From positions 1-55,821 of the forward strand of contig JAAYMK010000033.1 in the NCBI GenBank assembly GCA_012521405.1: a DNA stretch of 55,821 nt, in the 5' to 3' direction. Under the pieces are notes generated by a model that saw nothing but the letters and a program-made list of their open reading frames with translations, had not been told where the DNA came from and did no database searches. Source of the DNA: Bacillota bacterium. Lineage in GTDB: Bacteria; Bacillota; Dethiobacteria; Dethiobacterales; Dethiobacteraceae. Position numbers and translations under genes: made by a program. Numbering within the stretch: the first letter of the stretch is position 1; each line of letters begins with the position of its first letter. Below, in pieces: positions 36,707 through 45,836 of this stretch.

Positions 36707-37792
36707 ATGAAAGTAAATTTTATTTCTTGGAGCGGAATCAAAAGCATATTTAACCGCCAGGAGCCCCACATGCCTGCTATCATTCTGCTTTTAATTTTGG
36801 CGGCGGTGATTTCTATTATTCTTGCCATCGGGCTAGGTCCCGTTAGTGTACCTCCTGCCACGGTGGCCAAAATTATCGGCAGCAAAATTCCTTTTTGCAA
36901 AGATTATTTTTCACCCACCTGGGCTAAAGTGGACGAGAATATTGTGTGGGGACTCCGCTTTCCGCGAGTTTTACTGGGGATGATTGTAGGTTCGTCTTTG
37001 TCTGTCACCGGAGTAGCGATGCAAGCTTTGGTGAGAAATCACCTGGCTGACCCGTTTATCTTGGGTGTGTCTTCCGGAGCATCGGCCACGGCAACTTTAG
37101 GCATGCTTTTTGGCGTCTTTTCCTTTTTCGGTACTTATTCATTATCCATTAGTGCCTTTATCGGTGCGGCCATTTCCATCATGATTGTTTACACTATTTC
37201 ACGGGTTCGGGGAAGAATTAATATTCCCCAGCTGTTGCTGTCCGGAGTAGCGCTTTCCATGATTATGGATGCCATTACACGGATTATTACTTTAAGTGCG
37301 CCTAACGCTTTAGGTTTACACAATGTAACATACTGGCTTTCCGGAAGTTTAGCAGGGGCAAAATGGGGATATTTGACTCTTCCGGCTGCCACCATTTGTC
37401 TGTGCATGGTTATCCTCATGGCAAATCATCGCGCTTTAAATGCTTTGTTAATGGGGGATGAAACGGCCGGAACTTTAGGCTTCAATGTAGGGCGGTTGCA
37501 AAAAATGCTGGTGCTGGTATCTTCACTCATGGCCGGAACCACCATTGCTGTTAGTGGAACCGTGGGTTTTGTCGGGTTAATGGTTCCCCATATTACGCGC
37601 TTGTTTGTAGGTTCTGATCATAAAAGAGTTTTGCCGGTTTGTGCTTTACTCGGTGGAATTTTGGTGGTCTGGGTGGATGTGGCGGCAAGATTAATTATTG
37701 CACCGGAAGAGCTGCCCTTAGGTGTTTTGACGGCTATATTTGGCGGTCCTTTGTTTATTTGGTTATTAAAACGCAATACGTCTAAATGGTGA
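36707..37792 (+). CDS. FecCD-type ABC transporter permease
   Basis: A 361-residue permease with about 10 membrane segments and the BtuC/FecCD signatures 'WGLRFPRVLLGMIVGSSLSVTGVAMQALVRNHLADPFILGVSSGASA' and 'GTVGFVGLMVPHITRLFVG'. It imports iron-siderophores, heme or corrinoids with the ATPase and binding protein that follow. The substrate is not readable. A GGGGGA site precedes the ATG. Confidence 0.93.
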   Translation: MKVNFISWSGIKSIFNRQEPHMPAIILLLILAAVISIILAIGLGPVSVPPATVAKIIGSKIPFCKDYFSPTWAKVDENIVWGLRFPRVLLGMIVGSSLSVTGVAMQALVRNHLADPFILGVSSGASATATLGMLFGVFSFFGTYSLSISAFIGAAISIMIVYTISRVRGRINIPQLLLSGVALSMIMDAITRIITLSAPNALGLHNVTYWLSGSLAGAKWGYLTLPAATICLCMVILMANHRALNALLMGDETAGTLGFNVGRLQKMLVLVSSLMAGTTIAVSGTVGFVGLMVPHITRLFVGSDHKRVLPVCALLGGILVVWVDVAARLIIAPEELPLGVLTAIFGGPLFIWLLKRNTSKW

Positions 37793-37801
37793 GGTGGAAA
37801 A

Positions 37802-38581
37802 ATGAAACTGCAGGTAGAAAATTTAAGCTTTGCTTATGACCAAGAGCCGGTGATTGAAAATATTTCCATAACGGTTAAAAAGGGAGAGTTTGTAGGTTTA
37901 ATTGGTCCTAACGGTAGCGGGAAATCAACAATTCTCAAAAATCTTTACCGGGCTTTGCAACCAAAGGGTGGGGTTGTGAAATTGGATGGAGATGATTTAT
38001 TTAAATTAAACTATAAACAAGCGGCAAAAAAAATCGGTGTGGTGGGTCAGGAAAATTCTTTACCCTTTGATTTTACTGTGGAAGAAATAGTGGCCATGGG
38101 ACGCAGTCCATATAAAAAAATTTTTGACGGAGATACCCTGGAAGATAAAGAAATTATCAATAAATCTTTAGCATATATGGGCATTGCTGAAATGGCAAAA
38201 AGAAATTACCTACATTTGTCCGGGGGAGAAAAGCAAAGGGTACTGCTGGCCCGGGCTATAGCACAACAAACAGACTTTTTGCTTTTAGACGAGCCCACCA
38301 ATCACCTGGATATCGGCTACCAAATTCAAATCCTTGATTTTGTGAAAAATTTAAAAGTTACTGTTTTAGCGGCTCTGCATGATTTAAACTTGGCTGCCAT
38401 GTACTGTAACCGGCTTTATGTCTTAAAAAACGGCTGTATTTATAAATCCGGTACCCCGGAAGAAGTTTTAACGCCGGAAATTATTTACGACGTATACGGT
38501 ATTAGAGCAGATGTTTCCGTGCATCCTGTCACGAAAAAGCTCACCATTACCTTTTTGCCGGGGAGTTTAAATATTAATTAA
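37802..38581 (+). CDS. ABC transporter ATPase (FecE/BtuD type)
   Basis: 259 residues: Walker A 'GPNGSGKST', Q-loop 'GQENSLPFDFTVEEIVAMGR', signature 'LSGGEKQRVLLARAI', Walker B 'FLLLDEPTNHLDIG' and H-loop 'LAALHDLNLAAMYC'. It powers the FecCD permease encoded 9 bases upstream. Confidence 0.94.
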   Translation: MKLQVENLSFAYDQEPVIENISITVKKGEFVGLIGPNGSGKSTILKNLYRALQPKGGVVKLDGDDLFKLNYKQAAKKIGVVGQENSLPFDFTVEEIVAMGRSPYKKIFDGDTLEDKEIINKSLAYMGIAEMAKRNYLHLSGGEKQRVLLARAIAQQTDFLLLDEPTNHLDIGYQIQILDFVKNLKVTVLAALHDLNLAAMYCNRLYVLKNGCIYKSGTPEEVLTPEIIYDVYGIRADVSVHPVTKKLTITFLPGSLNIN

Positions 38582-38596
38582 GAGGGGTTAGAAAAA

Positions 38597-39574
38597 ATGC
38601 GTGGAAAAAAACATTTAATTCTTCTTTTCTGTGTTTTGCTGGCATTACTTTTTACGGTTTCCGGGTGTGGGCAGAAAGTACAGGAAAACCAGGCTAAGCA
38701 GGAAGAGGCGGGGGATTATACGCCGGTAACGTTAGATAACTATGGTCGTCAGGTAGTAATAGAGAAAATGCCGCAAAAAGTGCTGACTTTGGGACCCAAT
38801 TGCACTGAATTATTTGTGGCCCTTGGTTTGGCAGATAAAGTTATTGGTAACAGCCTTAATAACCACAGCAGAGGCCCCTTGCCGGAATATGCGGAAGCTT
38901 ATCATAAAATTCCCGAATTAAACTATGCCAATGCTACCAGGGAGGCTGTCATCAGCAGTGGAGCAGATTTTATTTACGGCATTGATTGGGAATTTGGCGG
39001 CGACGGTTTAGATATCAATGAACTGAAAGAGTACGGGATTAATGTTTATATGAATAAGGCGACTACCTTGGAGGAAGCATACCAGGAAATAACCGATTTA
39101 GGGAGAATTTTCCGCATTGAGGAGAAAGCCAACGCTTTTATTGCCGACCAAAAGGCAAGAATTGCTGCGGTGGAAGAAAAGGTGGCCGCTAAACAACCCT
39201 TGAAAGTACTTGTCTATGATTTTGGCGGCGAAGGAGTCTATACATGCGGCGGAACAAATTTTGAAACTTTACTTATTGAAAAAGCCGGCGGACAAAATAT
39301 TTTTGCTGATATTACCGATAAACAATGGACCATGGTCAGTTATGAGGAGGTTTTAAAAAGGAACCCTGATGTGATTGTGGTGCATGATTACGATGTTCCT
39401 TCCTTGGAAGAAAAAATTGCGGCCATCAAAACTGATCCGGGGCTGTCTCAATTGGATTGTGTGCAAAATGAGCGTTTTGTTCCCATAGCGCTGGAGAGTG
39501 TTTTGCCCGGCAGCAGGATGGCTTACACGGTGGAACTTTTGGCACAGGGCTTTTATCCGGAATTATTTGAATAG
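38597..39574 (+). CDS. iron/corrinoid-type substrate-binding lipoprotein
   Basis: A 325-residue class III periplasmic-binding-type protein with a lipoprotein signal: lipobox 'VSG-C' at Cys24. The mature part has the conserved opening 'VTLDNYGRQVVIEKMPQKVLTLGPNCTELFVALGL', the mid-hinge 'LGRIFRIEEKANAFI' and the C-terminal 'SVLPGSRMAYTVELLAQGFYPELF'. It is anchored outside the cell and feeds the FecCD importer. Confidence 0.92.
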   Translation: MRGKKHLILLFCVLLALLFTVSGCGQKVQENQAKQEEAGDYTPVTLDNYGRQVVIEKMPQKVLTLGPNCTELFVALGLADKVIGNSLNNHSRGPLPEYAEAYHKIPELNYANATREAVISSGADFIYGIDWEFGGDGLDINELKEYGINVYMNKATTLEEAYQEITDLGRIFRIEEKANAFIADQKARIAAVEEKVAAKQPLKVLVYDFGGEGVYTCGGTNFETLLIEKAGGQNIFADITDKQWTMVSYEEVLKRNPDVIVVHDYDVPSLEEKIAAIKTDPGLSQLDCVQNERFVPIALESVLPGSRMAYTVELLAQGFYPELFE

Positions 39575-39632
39575 GTTTGCACTAGCAAATTAACTCTAAA
39601 CAAAGAAAAATAAGCGATTTAGTCAGCTCAAG

Positions 39633-39657
39633 GCCGGACCGTTCCGGCTTTTTATTT
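39633..39657 (+). terminator. terminator of the importer operon
   Basis: GCCGGA-CCGT-TCCGGC followed by TTTTTATTTC. Confidence 0.82.
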
Positions 39658-39685
39658 CGAGAAAAAGGGCAAAAAATAGTGTTAA

Positions 39686-39715
39686 TTGGCCTTTTCAAAT
39701 GTTTTTTAATATAAT
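39686..39715 (+). promoter_or_regulatory. promoter of the M-box/mgtE transcript
   Basis: TTGGCC (39686-39691) and TATAAT (39710-39715), 18-base spacer, about 35 bases before the riboswitch. Confidence 0.6.
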
Positions 39716-39747
39716 AAAATATAGAGGTAAAAAAAAAATTTGTTTTT

Positions 39748-39970
39748 AAAACCCGTTAGGTGAGGTTACTATACAAATATACGCTACTGCCCTGAAACAT
39801 CGAGAGATGCCAAAGGGTGAGCAGGTAGCATCGGATTAAGGTGCTATCTAATGTAGCTAGGGAATTTTCCCTTACGTTGTGTAGTGCCAAAGCTGTCACG
39901 AGGGAGAAGTATCTTTATTTTCTTTTTGCCATTTCTCTACTCGTTGACACGAGTAGTTTTTATTTTTGTA
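39748..39970 (+). promoter_or_regulatory. M-box (ykoK) magnesium riboswitch with terminator
   Basis: Highly conserved M-box blocks are present in order: 'GTTAGGTGAGGTTACTATAC' (39754 on), 'ATACGCTACTGCCC', 'GAGAGATGCCAAAGGGTGAGCAG', 'GCATCGGATTAAGGTGCTATC' and 'GTAGCTAGG'. The terminator is CTACTCGT-TGAC-ACGAGTAG (39937-39956) followed by TTTTTATTTTT. Mg2+ binding should favour termination and shut off the mgtE genes downstream. Confidence 0.93.
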
Positions 39971-39986
39971 GGGGGGTGATTTAAAG

Positions 39987-40076
39987 ATGGAAACAGATCC
40001 CGGACGAAGTATGAAGATAAAATTTTTTCTCAGGGAATTATCGTCTTTAGATCACCTTAGAGCGATAAACTCCTGA
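39987..40076 (+). CDS. possible 29-residue leader peptide
   Basis: ATG at 39987 has a GGGGGGTGAT ribosome site and opens a 29-codon frame ending at TGA 40074-40076, between the M-box terminator and mgtE. The peptide is basic and has no known family. It may be a chance frame. Confidence 0.25.
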   Translation: METDPGRSMKIKFFLRELSSLDHLRAINS

Positions 40077-40104
40077 TCGTATCGAAAGGGAGGTGTAGAC
40101 AAAG

Positions 40105-41436
40105 ATGAATTTCGCAGCTTTGCATACTTTAAGAGAACATAAAAAGTATGCAGAACTAATAGAAAACCTGACAAAGAACCATTATGCAGATATCGGTGAA
40201 TTCATCAATCAATTAGATACAAAAGACTCAATTTTAGTTTTTAGATTATTACCGAAAAAAATCGCCGCTGAAGTTTTTGCTTACTTGGATCCGGAAAGTC
40301 AAGCACAAATCTCCATGCAAATTAACGAAAAAGAATTGCATGACATTCTTCAGGAGCTTTACTTTGACGATAAAATAGATTTTCTCGAAGAAATGCCTGC
40401 CAATGTGGTTAAACGTATTTTGCGCAATTCTCCCGAATCGGAAAGAAAACTGATTAACCAGTTTCTCAACTACCCGGAAGATTCCGCCGGCAGCATCATG
40501 ACCATTGAGTTTGTAGATTTAAAAAAAGAAATGACTGTGGCGGAAGCGCTGGAGAAAATTAGAAGAATTGCCCTTAACAGAGAAACAATTTATACCTGCT
40601 ATGTCACCGACGCCAGTCGTCACTTGGAAGGAATTGTTTCGCTGCGTGATCTGGTCATTGCTCAGCCGGAACAAAAAATCGAGGAGATTATGCAAAAAAG
40701 AATTGTTGCTGCCACTACTTTAGACGACAAAGAATATGTGGCGGATTTAATTAAAAAATATGACCTTTTGGCAATCCCGGTAACTGATATAGAAAGACGC
40801 CTGGTGGGCATTATTACCGTGGATGATATAGTTGATGTCATTGAAGACGAAAACACAAAAGATATCCATAAAATGGCCAGTGTGGGGGAAATTGACGTTA
40901 ACTTATTATGCGCAAATCCTCTCTTTCTCATTAAAAAACGTTTACCATGGTTGTTAGTTTTAATTTTTGTCAATATATTTTCCGGTTTAGGCCTGGCTTA
41001 TTTTGAAAACACCATCCAGGCTGTCATTTCTTTAGTCTTTTTTTTGCCGCTTTTAATTAACAGTGCCGGTAATGCCGGTTCGCAATCGTCGGCACTTATG
41101 GTGCGTGCTTTGGCCTTGGGTGATGTTGATAAAAATGACTGGCTTAAATTATTAAAAAAAGAAATCGTTGTGGCTTTACTTTTAGGTTTAGCCATGTCCT
41201 TTGCCGTGGCTATCATTGGGGTGGTAAACAGTAATCTTGATGTTGCCATTGTTGTGGCTTTATCAATGCTCGCCATTGTGCTCTTGGGCAGCACTATCGG
41301 CATGTCTTTGCCCTTCCTCTTAAGTAAATTAAATTTAGACCCGGCCACAGCCAGCGGCCCTCTTGTTACTTCCATCGCAGACATTGCCGGTGTCATTGTT
41401 TACTTTTCCATAGCTACATGGTATTTCAACCTTTAA
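40105..41436 (+). CDS. mgtE: magnesium transporter MgtE (copy 1)
   Basis: A 443-residue MgtE channel. The N-terminal superhelical domain (to about 125) includes 'VFRLLPKKIAAEVFAYLDPESQAQI' and 'MPANVVKRIL', then two CBS domains (about 125-250), a plug helix, and five membrane helices with the pore-lining 'NSAGNAGSQSSALMVRALALGDV'. It imports Mg2+, gated by cytosolic Mg2+ at the N/CBS domains. The M-box lies upstream. A near-identical gene follows after 37 bases. Confidence 0.95.
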   Translation: MNFAALHTLREHKKYAELIENLTKNHYADIGEFINQLDTKDSILVFRLLPKKIAAEVFAYLDPESQAQISMQINEKELHDILQELYFDDKIDFLEEMPANVVKRILRNSPESERKLINQFLNYPEDSAGSIMTIEFVDLKKEMTVAEALEKIRRIALNRETIYTCYVTDASRHLEGIVSLRDLVIAQPEQKIEEIMQKRIVAATTLDDKEYVADLIKKYDLLAIPVTDIERRLVGIITVDDIVDVIEDENTKDIHKMASVGEIDVNLLCANPLFLIKKRLPWLLVLIFVNIFSGLGLAYFENTIQAVISLVFFLPLLINSAGNAGSQSSALMVRALALGDVDKNDWLKLLKKEIVVALLLGLAMSFAVAIIGVVNSNLDVAIVVALSMLAIVLLGSTIGMSLPFLLSKLNLDPATASGPLVTSIADIAGVIVYFSIATWYFNL

Positions 41437-41473
41437 AACTGAGCTGGTACCAAACTGAAAGGAGGGAGACAGC

Positions 41474-42805
41474 ATGACTCTCGAGAGCATAAAAGTCTTA
41501 TTACAAAAGAAAGATTATACACGGCTGAAAGCGGAACTTGTGCGTGAGCATCATGCCGATATTGCCGAATTTATTAATGAGCTTGACCCCAAAACTTCCT
41601 TATTAGTTTTCAGGCTCCTGCCCAAAGATGTGGCTGCCAATGTTTTTGCTTATCTTTCTCCGGAAAGCCGCGCACAAATATCCCTCCAAAGTGAAGAAAC
41701 AGAACTACATGAGATTTTGCTTGATTTATTTTTCGATGATAAGATAGATTTTCTCGAAGAAATGCCGGCCAACGTGGTAAAACGCATTTTACGCAATACG
41801 ACTGAAGCAGAAAGAAAATTAATCAATCAATTTTTAAACTACCCCGAAAATACCGCCGGCAGTTTAATGACCATTGAGTTTGTAGACTTAAAAAAGGAAA
41901 TGACGGTGGCGGAAGCGCTGGAGAAAATCAGGCGCATCGCCCCTAATCGGGAAACAATCTATACTTGCTATGTCACCGATGCTACGCGTTATCTGGAAGG
42001 GATTCTTTCTTTGCGGGATTTAGTCATTGCTTCTCCTGAACAAAAGCTGGAAAAAATAATGCGCAAAAAAATCATCTCCGTAACCACACTGGATGATAAA
42101 GAATACGTTGCCGCTCTAATTAAAAAGTACGATTTAATTTCCATCCCCGTCACTGATACCGAAAACAGGCTGGTAGGGATTATTACCGTTGATGATATTG
42201 TTGATGTCATTGAAGATGAAAACACTGAAGATATTCATAAAATGGCAAGTATTGGGGAAATAGATGTCAACTTGCTGGAAGCTTCACCTTTGCTATTAAC
42301 GAAAAAACGCCTTCCCTGGCTGTTAATACTGGTTTTTGTGAATATTCTTTCCGGATTAGGCATGGCAATATTTGAAGAGACAATGCAGGCAGTTATTGCT
42401 CTCGTATTCTTCTTGCCCCTCTTAATTGACAGTGCCGGTAATGCAGGGTCACAATCTGCCACATTAATGGTCCGGGCGTTGGCTTTAGGTGAGGCAAAAA
42501 TTGATGACTGGTTTGAACTTTTGAAAAAGGAGATTGTTGTTTCCCTTGTTTTAGGTTTTGCCATGGCCTTGGCGGTTTCTGCTCTAGGATTTTTGCGCGG
42601 CGGTTTAGATCTGGCTATTGTTACGGCGCTGGCCATGGCCACTGTGGTCTTGGTTGGCAGTCTCATTGGTATGTGCCTGCCCTTTTTGTTGAGTAAATTT
42701 AAACTGGACCCGGCCACAGCCAGCGGCCCCCTTGTTACTTCCATGGCAGACATTGCCGGCGTCATTATTTACTTTTCCCTTGCTTCCTGGTATTTTGGCA
42801 GATAA
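41474..42805 (+). CDS. mgtE: magnesium transporter MgtE (copy 2)
   Basis: Also 443 residues and collinear with copy 1, with long identical blocks ('KIDFLEEMPANVVKRILRN', 'MTIEFVDLKKEMTVAEALEKIRRIA'). Differences concentrate in the first 15 residues and in membrane segments ('FLRGGLDLAIVTALAMATVV'). This is a tandem duplication that has diverged in sequence but not length. It shares the M-box transcript. AAAGGAGGG precedes the ATG. Confidence 0.95.
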   Translation: MTLESIKVLLQKKDYTRLKAELVREHHADIAEFINELDPKTSLLVFRLLPKDVAANVFAYLSPESRAQISLQSEETELHEILLDLFFDDKIDFLEEMPANVVKRILRNTTEAERKLINQFLNYPENTAGSLMTIEFVDLKKEMTVAEALEKIRRIAPNRETIYTCYVTDATRYLEGILSLRDLVIASPEQKLEKIMRKKIISVTTLDDKEYVAALIKKYDLISIPVTDTENRLVGIITVDDIVDVIEDENTEDIHKMASIGEIDVNLLEASPLLLTKKRLPWLLILVFVNILSGLGMAIFEETMQAVIALVFFLPLLIDSAGNAGSQSATLMVRALALGEAKIDDWFELLKKEIVVSLVLGFAMALAVSALGFLRGGLDLAIVTALAMATVVLVGSLIGMCLPFLLSKFKLDPATASGPLVTSMADIAGVIIYFSLASWYFGR

Positions 42806-42806
42806 T

Positions 42807-42840
42807 TAAAAGGAGGTTGGACTGTTCCAGCCTCCTTTTG
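42807..42840 (+). terminator. terminator after the mgtE pair
   Basis: AAAAGGAGG-TTGGA pairs with TCCAG-CCTCCTTTT around CTGT. It could also stop the converging dehydrogenase transcript. Confidence 0.8.
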
Positions 42841-42859
42841 CTATATTTTCCCCTGATGC

Positions 42860-43735
42860 TTAAAAATCAGGCGTGCCCATCATTTTTTTGCGCCGTTCCA
42901 CGTCCGGGTGATCTTCATAACGGTGTAATGCTTCCATTACTTCGGCATGGTTTTTTTCCACTAGAGGGATAAACTCAGGGAAAGGTAGAATCCATTTGTC
43001 ATTTCGTTTAATCCCATCCAGGGTGATGCGGGCCAGTTCTACCGGATCAATACCCCATTCAATTGCTTTTTTCAGTTCGGCAAAAACTTTTGGATCTTCG
43101 CCGTAATAACCGGTATTACTATACTTGGCCGGCCTAGTTTTTACCGCCTCGTGAATATTTGAGTTAACTCCTCCGGGACATAAACATGAAACTCCAATAT
43201 TGTATTTTTCCAATTCTAGGCGTAAGGCTTCACTTAATCCGCGGACGGCAAATTTAGTGGTGGTATAGATGCCGGCAGAAGGGACAGCCACAAATGCACT
43301 CATGGATGCAGTGTTGACAATATGACCGCCTTGACCGTACTCAATCATCCGCGGTACAAAAGTCATAATACCGTTAATCATGCCTTTTAGGTTTACGTCC
43401 AACTGCCAGTCCCAATCATCATATGTAGCTTTTTCAATGGGGCCAAACTGACTGACTCCGGCGGTGTTGCAAAGCAGTTGCACTGTGCCGAAAACTTTTT
43501 CCACCTCAGCGGCTGCTTCGGCATAAGCATCCCGGTCGGTAATATCAAGTTGAATACCATGCACTTTAACGTCTTTGCCTTTAAAATAATCCAGTGCTTG
43601 CTCTAAATGGTCTTGACGAATATCGGCTATGACCACTTTCATGCCAGCTTCTTCGGCAAAAACTTTTGCCTGGCCAAAACCAACGCCGGACCCTCCGCCT
43701 GTGATAAAAGCCACTTTGTCCTTAAGTTCTTTCAC
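42860..43735 (-). CDS. short-chain dehydrogenase/reductase (SDR 1)
   Basis: A 291-residue classical SDR. NAD(P) motif 'TGGGSGVGFG' (residues 12-21), Asp after the second strand ('VVIADIRQ', suggesting NAD), 'NTAG' loop, catalytic Ser in 'NTASMSAFVAV' and Y-x-x-x-K in 'YTTTKFAV'. It ends in a charged tail with 'HPDVERRKKMMGTPDF'. It is divergent from the UGSC selenoprotein gene 331 bases away and closely resembles the two SDRs at 47.5-49.4 kb, so it probably belongs to the same metabolic unit. GTG start with AAGGGGGG upstream. Confidence 0.9.
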   Translation of the reverse strand: MKELKDKVAFITGGGSGVGFGQAKVFAEEAGMKVVIADIRQDHLEQALDYFKGKDVKVHGIQLDITDRDAYAEAAAEVEKVFGTVQLLCNTAGVSQFGPIEKATYDDWDWQLDVNLKGMINGIMTFVPRMIEYGQGGHIVNTASMSAFVAVPSAGIYTTTKFAVRGLSEALRLELEKYNIGVSCLCPGGVNSNIHEAVKTRPAKYSNTGYYGEDPKVFAELKKAIEWGIDPVELARITLDGIKRNDKWILPFPEFIPLVEKNHAEVMEALHRYEDHPDVERRKKMMGTPDF

Positions 43736-43782
43736 ACACTTGCCCCCCTTAGAGATAAAATGTCAAAATCTTCTGTGTTTTC

Positions 43783-43811
43783 ATCATAGCATTTAGCTGG
43801 ATTCCGGTCAA
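43783..43811 (-). promoter_or_regulatory. promoter of SDR 1
   Basis: On the minus strand TTGACC (43811-43806) and TATGAT (43788-43783), 17-base spacer, about 50 bases before the start. Confidence 0.65.
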
Positions 43812-43938
43812 TTTATTTGTGCCGGCATCGTTAAGTGCAGCAGTGAGCAATTAAACTAATTAAGCAAGGAAGAAAGGAAATTTCTTCACATCGTCGAAAA
43901 TAATTAGCTCGGAAAACTAATAAGTTTCTAGGAGAGTG

Positions 43939-44046
43939 TTGCCTGGGCAAAAAAATATATGCTAGAATAGTTTTAGACTTCTGCTAATTTTCAGAATTGG
44001 GATGTAAATCAAAAAAAGTTGGGTTGGCTATCCCTGCAAACCCAAC
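43939..44046 (+). promoter_or_regulatory. candidate promoter and pre-start hairpin of the first UGSC selenoprotein gene
   Basis: TTGCCT (43939-43944) and TAGAAT (43963-43968) are 18 bases apart. A hairpin GTTGGGTT (44018-44025) / AACCCAAC (44039-44046) lies just before the AAGGAGTGGAGG ribosome site. The rest of the 330-base divergent gap shows nothing else recognisable. Confidence 0.5.
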
Positions 44047-44066
44047 GGCAAAGGAGTGGAGGACAT

Positions 44067-45734
44067 ATGAGCAAAAATTTAATTACGGTTTTAGATCCTA
44101 GGGGACAACCAAGCGGTATTTTTGGGAAGGTATTAGATTTAAGCAATCCCATGGCTATTTTGGATCCGGAAAAACAGCCCACAACTACTTTAGAATCTAT
44201 GACCGGACAAAAAATGGCCGACCGTCTCGACACTTTGGAAGGCAAAACAGTCTACCTGGTAGAGACGGGCTTTGCCGGAGCTGCCGACTTCATGAAGGAA
44301 GTTCAAGGCTGGTTTCAAAGAAACATGCCCAGTGTGAAAACAGTCTTACGGTCAAAACGCGGCAATATGTTTACCGATGATCCGGAGCTGTGGCAAGAAA
44401 TTAAAGAAAATGGGGACGCTGCCATTGTCGGCGTGGGTGGGTGAGACGGATGTTCGGCGAGTATCGCCGATATCGCCCGTACATTGGAAAGCGAATACCG
44501 TATACCTACGGTGCCAGTGGTAACTGCGCGCTTTGAGCATTATGTGCAAAATGACTCGCGTAACCACGGCATGTTTTTGCGTTATGTCTTTCCACCCCAT
44601 CCGGTAGGTTTTATCCCCAAAGAAAAACTGCGCGGCTATGTGGATGGTCTTAACCCTGTTTCCGGCAAACCGTTAATGCCGGAAATGGTAGAAGCTTTAA
44701 CCAAACCGTTAACGGAAGAAGAAAAGAATCCTGTCATTGAAAAGAGGCCAAAACATCCACGGCTTTTGCCACCGGATACGGAGGAAAATTTACACCGCCT
44801 TTTCCTTGAAAACGGTTGGACTGACGGGCTGCCCATCGTCCTGCCTACAGAAGAGCGGGTGGCCGAAATGCTGACTGGAACAGATCGCGATCCCCAGGAA
44901 GTTGTGGGGAGAATGTCTGTAACTACGCACCAAGAGCGTCTTGAATACACCGTGGAAAAAGTGGCCGTCATTGCCGTGATGGCAGGCTGTAGACCGGAAC
45001 ATTTACCGGTACTGCTGGCCATTGCTTCTACGGAAATTCCCGCCTTCCCCAGTTCTACCACCTCTTTTTCCAGTATGATTATGGTAAATGGACCTATCCG
45101 TCATGAGATTGGTATGAACTGTGGTTTAGCGGCTTTAAGCCCCTTTAACTATGCCAACGCTGTGATCGGTCGCGCTTGGACATTAATGAGTATTAATTTT
45201 GGCGATGCCAGGCCTGGAGATACTTTTATGCATTCCTTGGGCCATCCCATAAACTACAATAACCTCTGTCACGCAGAAAACGAAGAAGATTCCGCCTTTG
45301 AACCATACCACGTAGAAAAAGGTTTCAAACCGGAAGAAAGTACCGTTACTTTATTTAGAGGCTGGAATTATAACGGTATCAACTTGGGCCCGGCCAAGGC
45401 CATGGCTGAAGCGCTCAAAAGGCAATCTTCCATGGGCAGAGCAGGTACTTTCTTAATGGACCCGCTAGTATCTGCTCACTTAAAAGACGAAGGTTTTAAA
45501 ACCAAGGAAGAATTGCGCCAGTATATTGCGAATGAAGCGGAAACTTTCCCGCAAATGATTAATTTTATCGTAGTGGGCGGGCAAACAAACCCCATGTGGG
45601 TGCTGACCGACTACACACCTTCCATTACCGTGTCCATTGATAAGTGGATTCCCAAAACAGGCATTAAAAAAGATGAAAAACCTCTCAGAATGCCACAGCC
45701 GGTATTATGTAAGGACGGAATTTGCGGTATCTAG
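44067..45734 (+). CDS. UGSC-type selenoprotein 1 (TGA = Sec126, motif U-D-G-C)
   Basis: ATG 44067 to TAG 45734 is open except for TGA at 44442-44444, codon 126 of 555. The N-terminal domain (about 1-190) resembles the UGSC selenoprotein family: 'LDPRGQPSG' opening, 'ADRLDTLEGKTVYLV', then a glycine-rich 'VGVGG' leading to U126-D-G-C129 and 'ARTLESEYRIPTVPVVTARF'. A long C-terminal domain (about 230-540) contains 'LFLENGWTDGLPIVLPTEERVAEML', 'AVMAGCRPEHLPVLLAIA' and 'NGPIRHEIGMNCGLAALSPFNYANAVIGRAW'. The tail ends C548-K-D-G-I-C553. The U-x-x-C pair implies thiol/selenol redox or reductase chemistry; substrate and reaction are unknown. A SECIS-like hairpin follows the TGA. Confidence 0.88.
44442..44470 (+). 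promoter_or_regulatory. Sec codon and SECIS-like hairpin of UGSC selenoprotein 1
   Basis: TGA at 44442-44444; TCGGCG (44454-44459) pairs with CGCCGA (44465-44470) around loop AGTAT. The stem starts 10 bases after the TGA. Confidence 0.8.
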
Positions 45735-45753
45735 ATAAACTTACTGTAGGTTG

Positions 45754-45786
45754 AAACGGCTTTTAGCTTTGGCTAAAAGCCGTTTT
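45754..45786 (+). terminator. terminator between the two UGSC genes
   Basis: AAACGGCTTTTAGC pairs with GCTAAAAGCCGTTTT around TTTG. The second UGSC gene then starts about 50 bases on, so it may use read-through or a weak promoter I could not locate. Confidence 0.75.
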
Positions 45787-45836
45787 CAGACACAAATTGT
45801 GATTAACGCCAAAAAATTACGTGGGAGGAATGGAAA

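Noticed and set aside
44484-45734. Independent 416-residue gene after the first UGSC TGA, with the upstream part as a truncated gene
   Set aside because: The same split at codon 126 recurs in the tandem paralogue, with a conserved hairpin and U-x-x-C motif; Sec read-through is far more likely than two pseudogenes.
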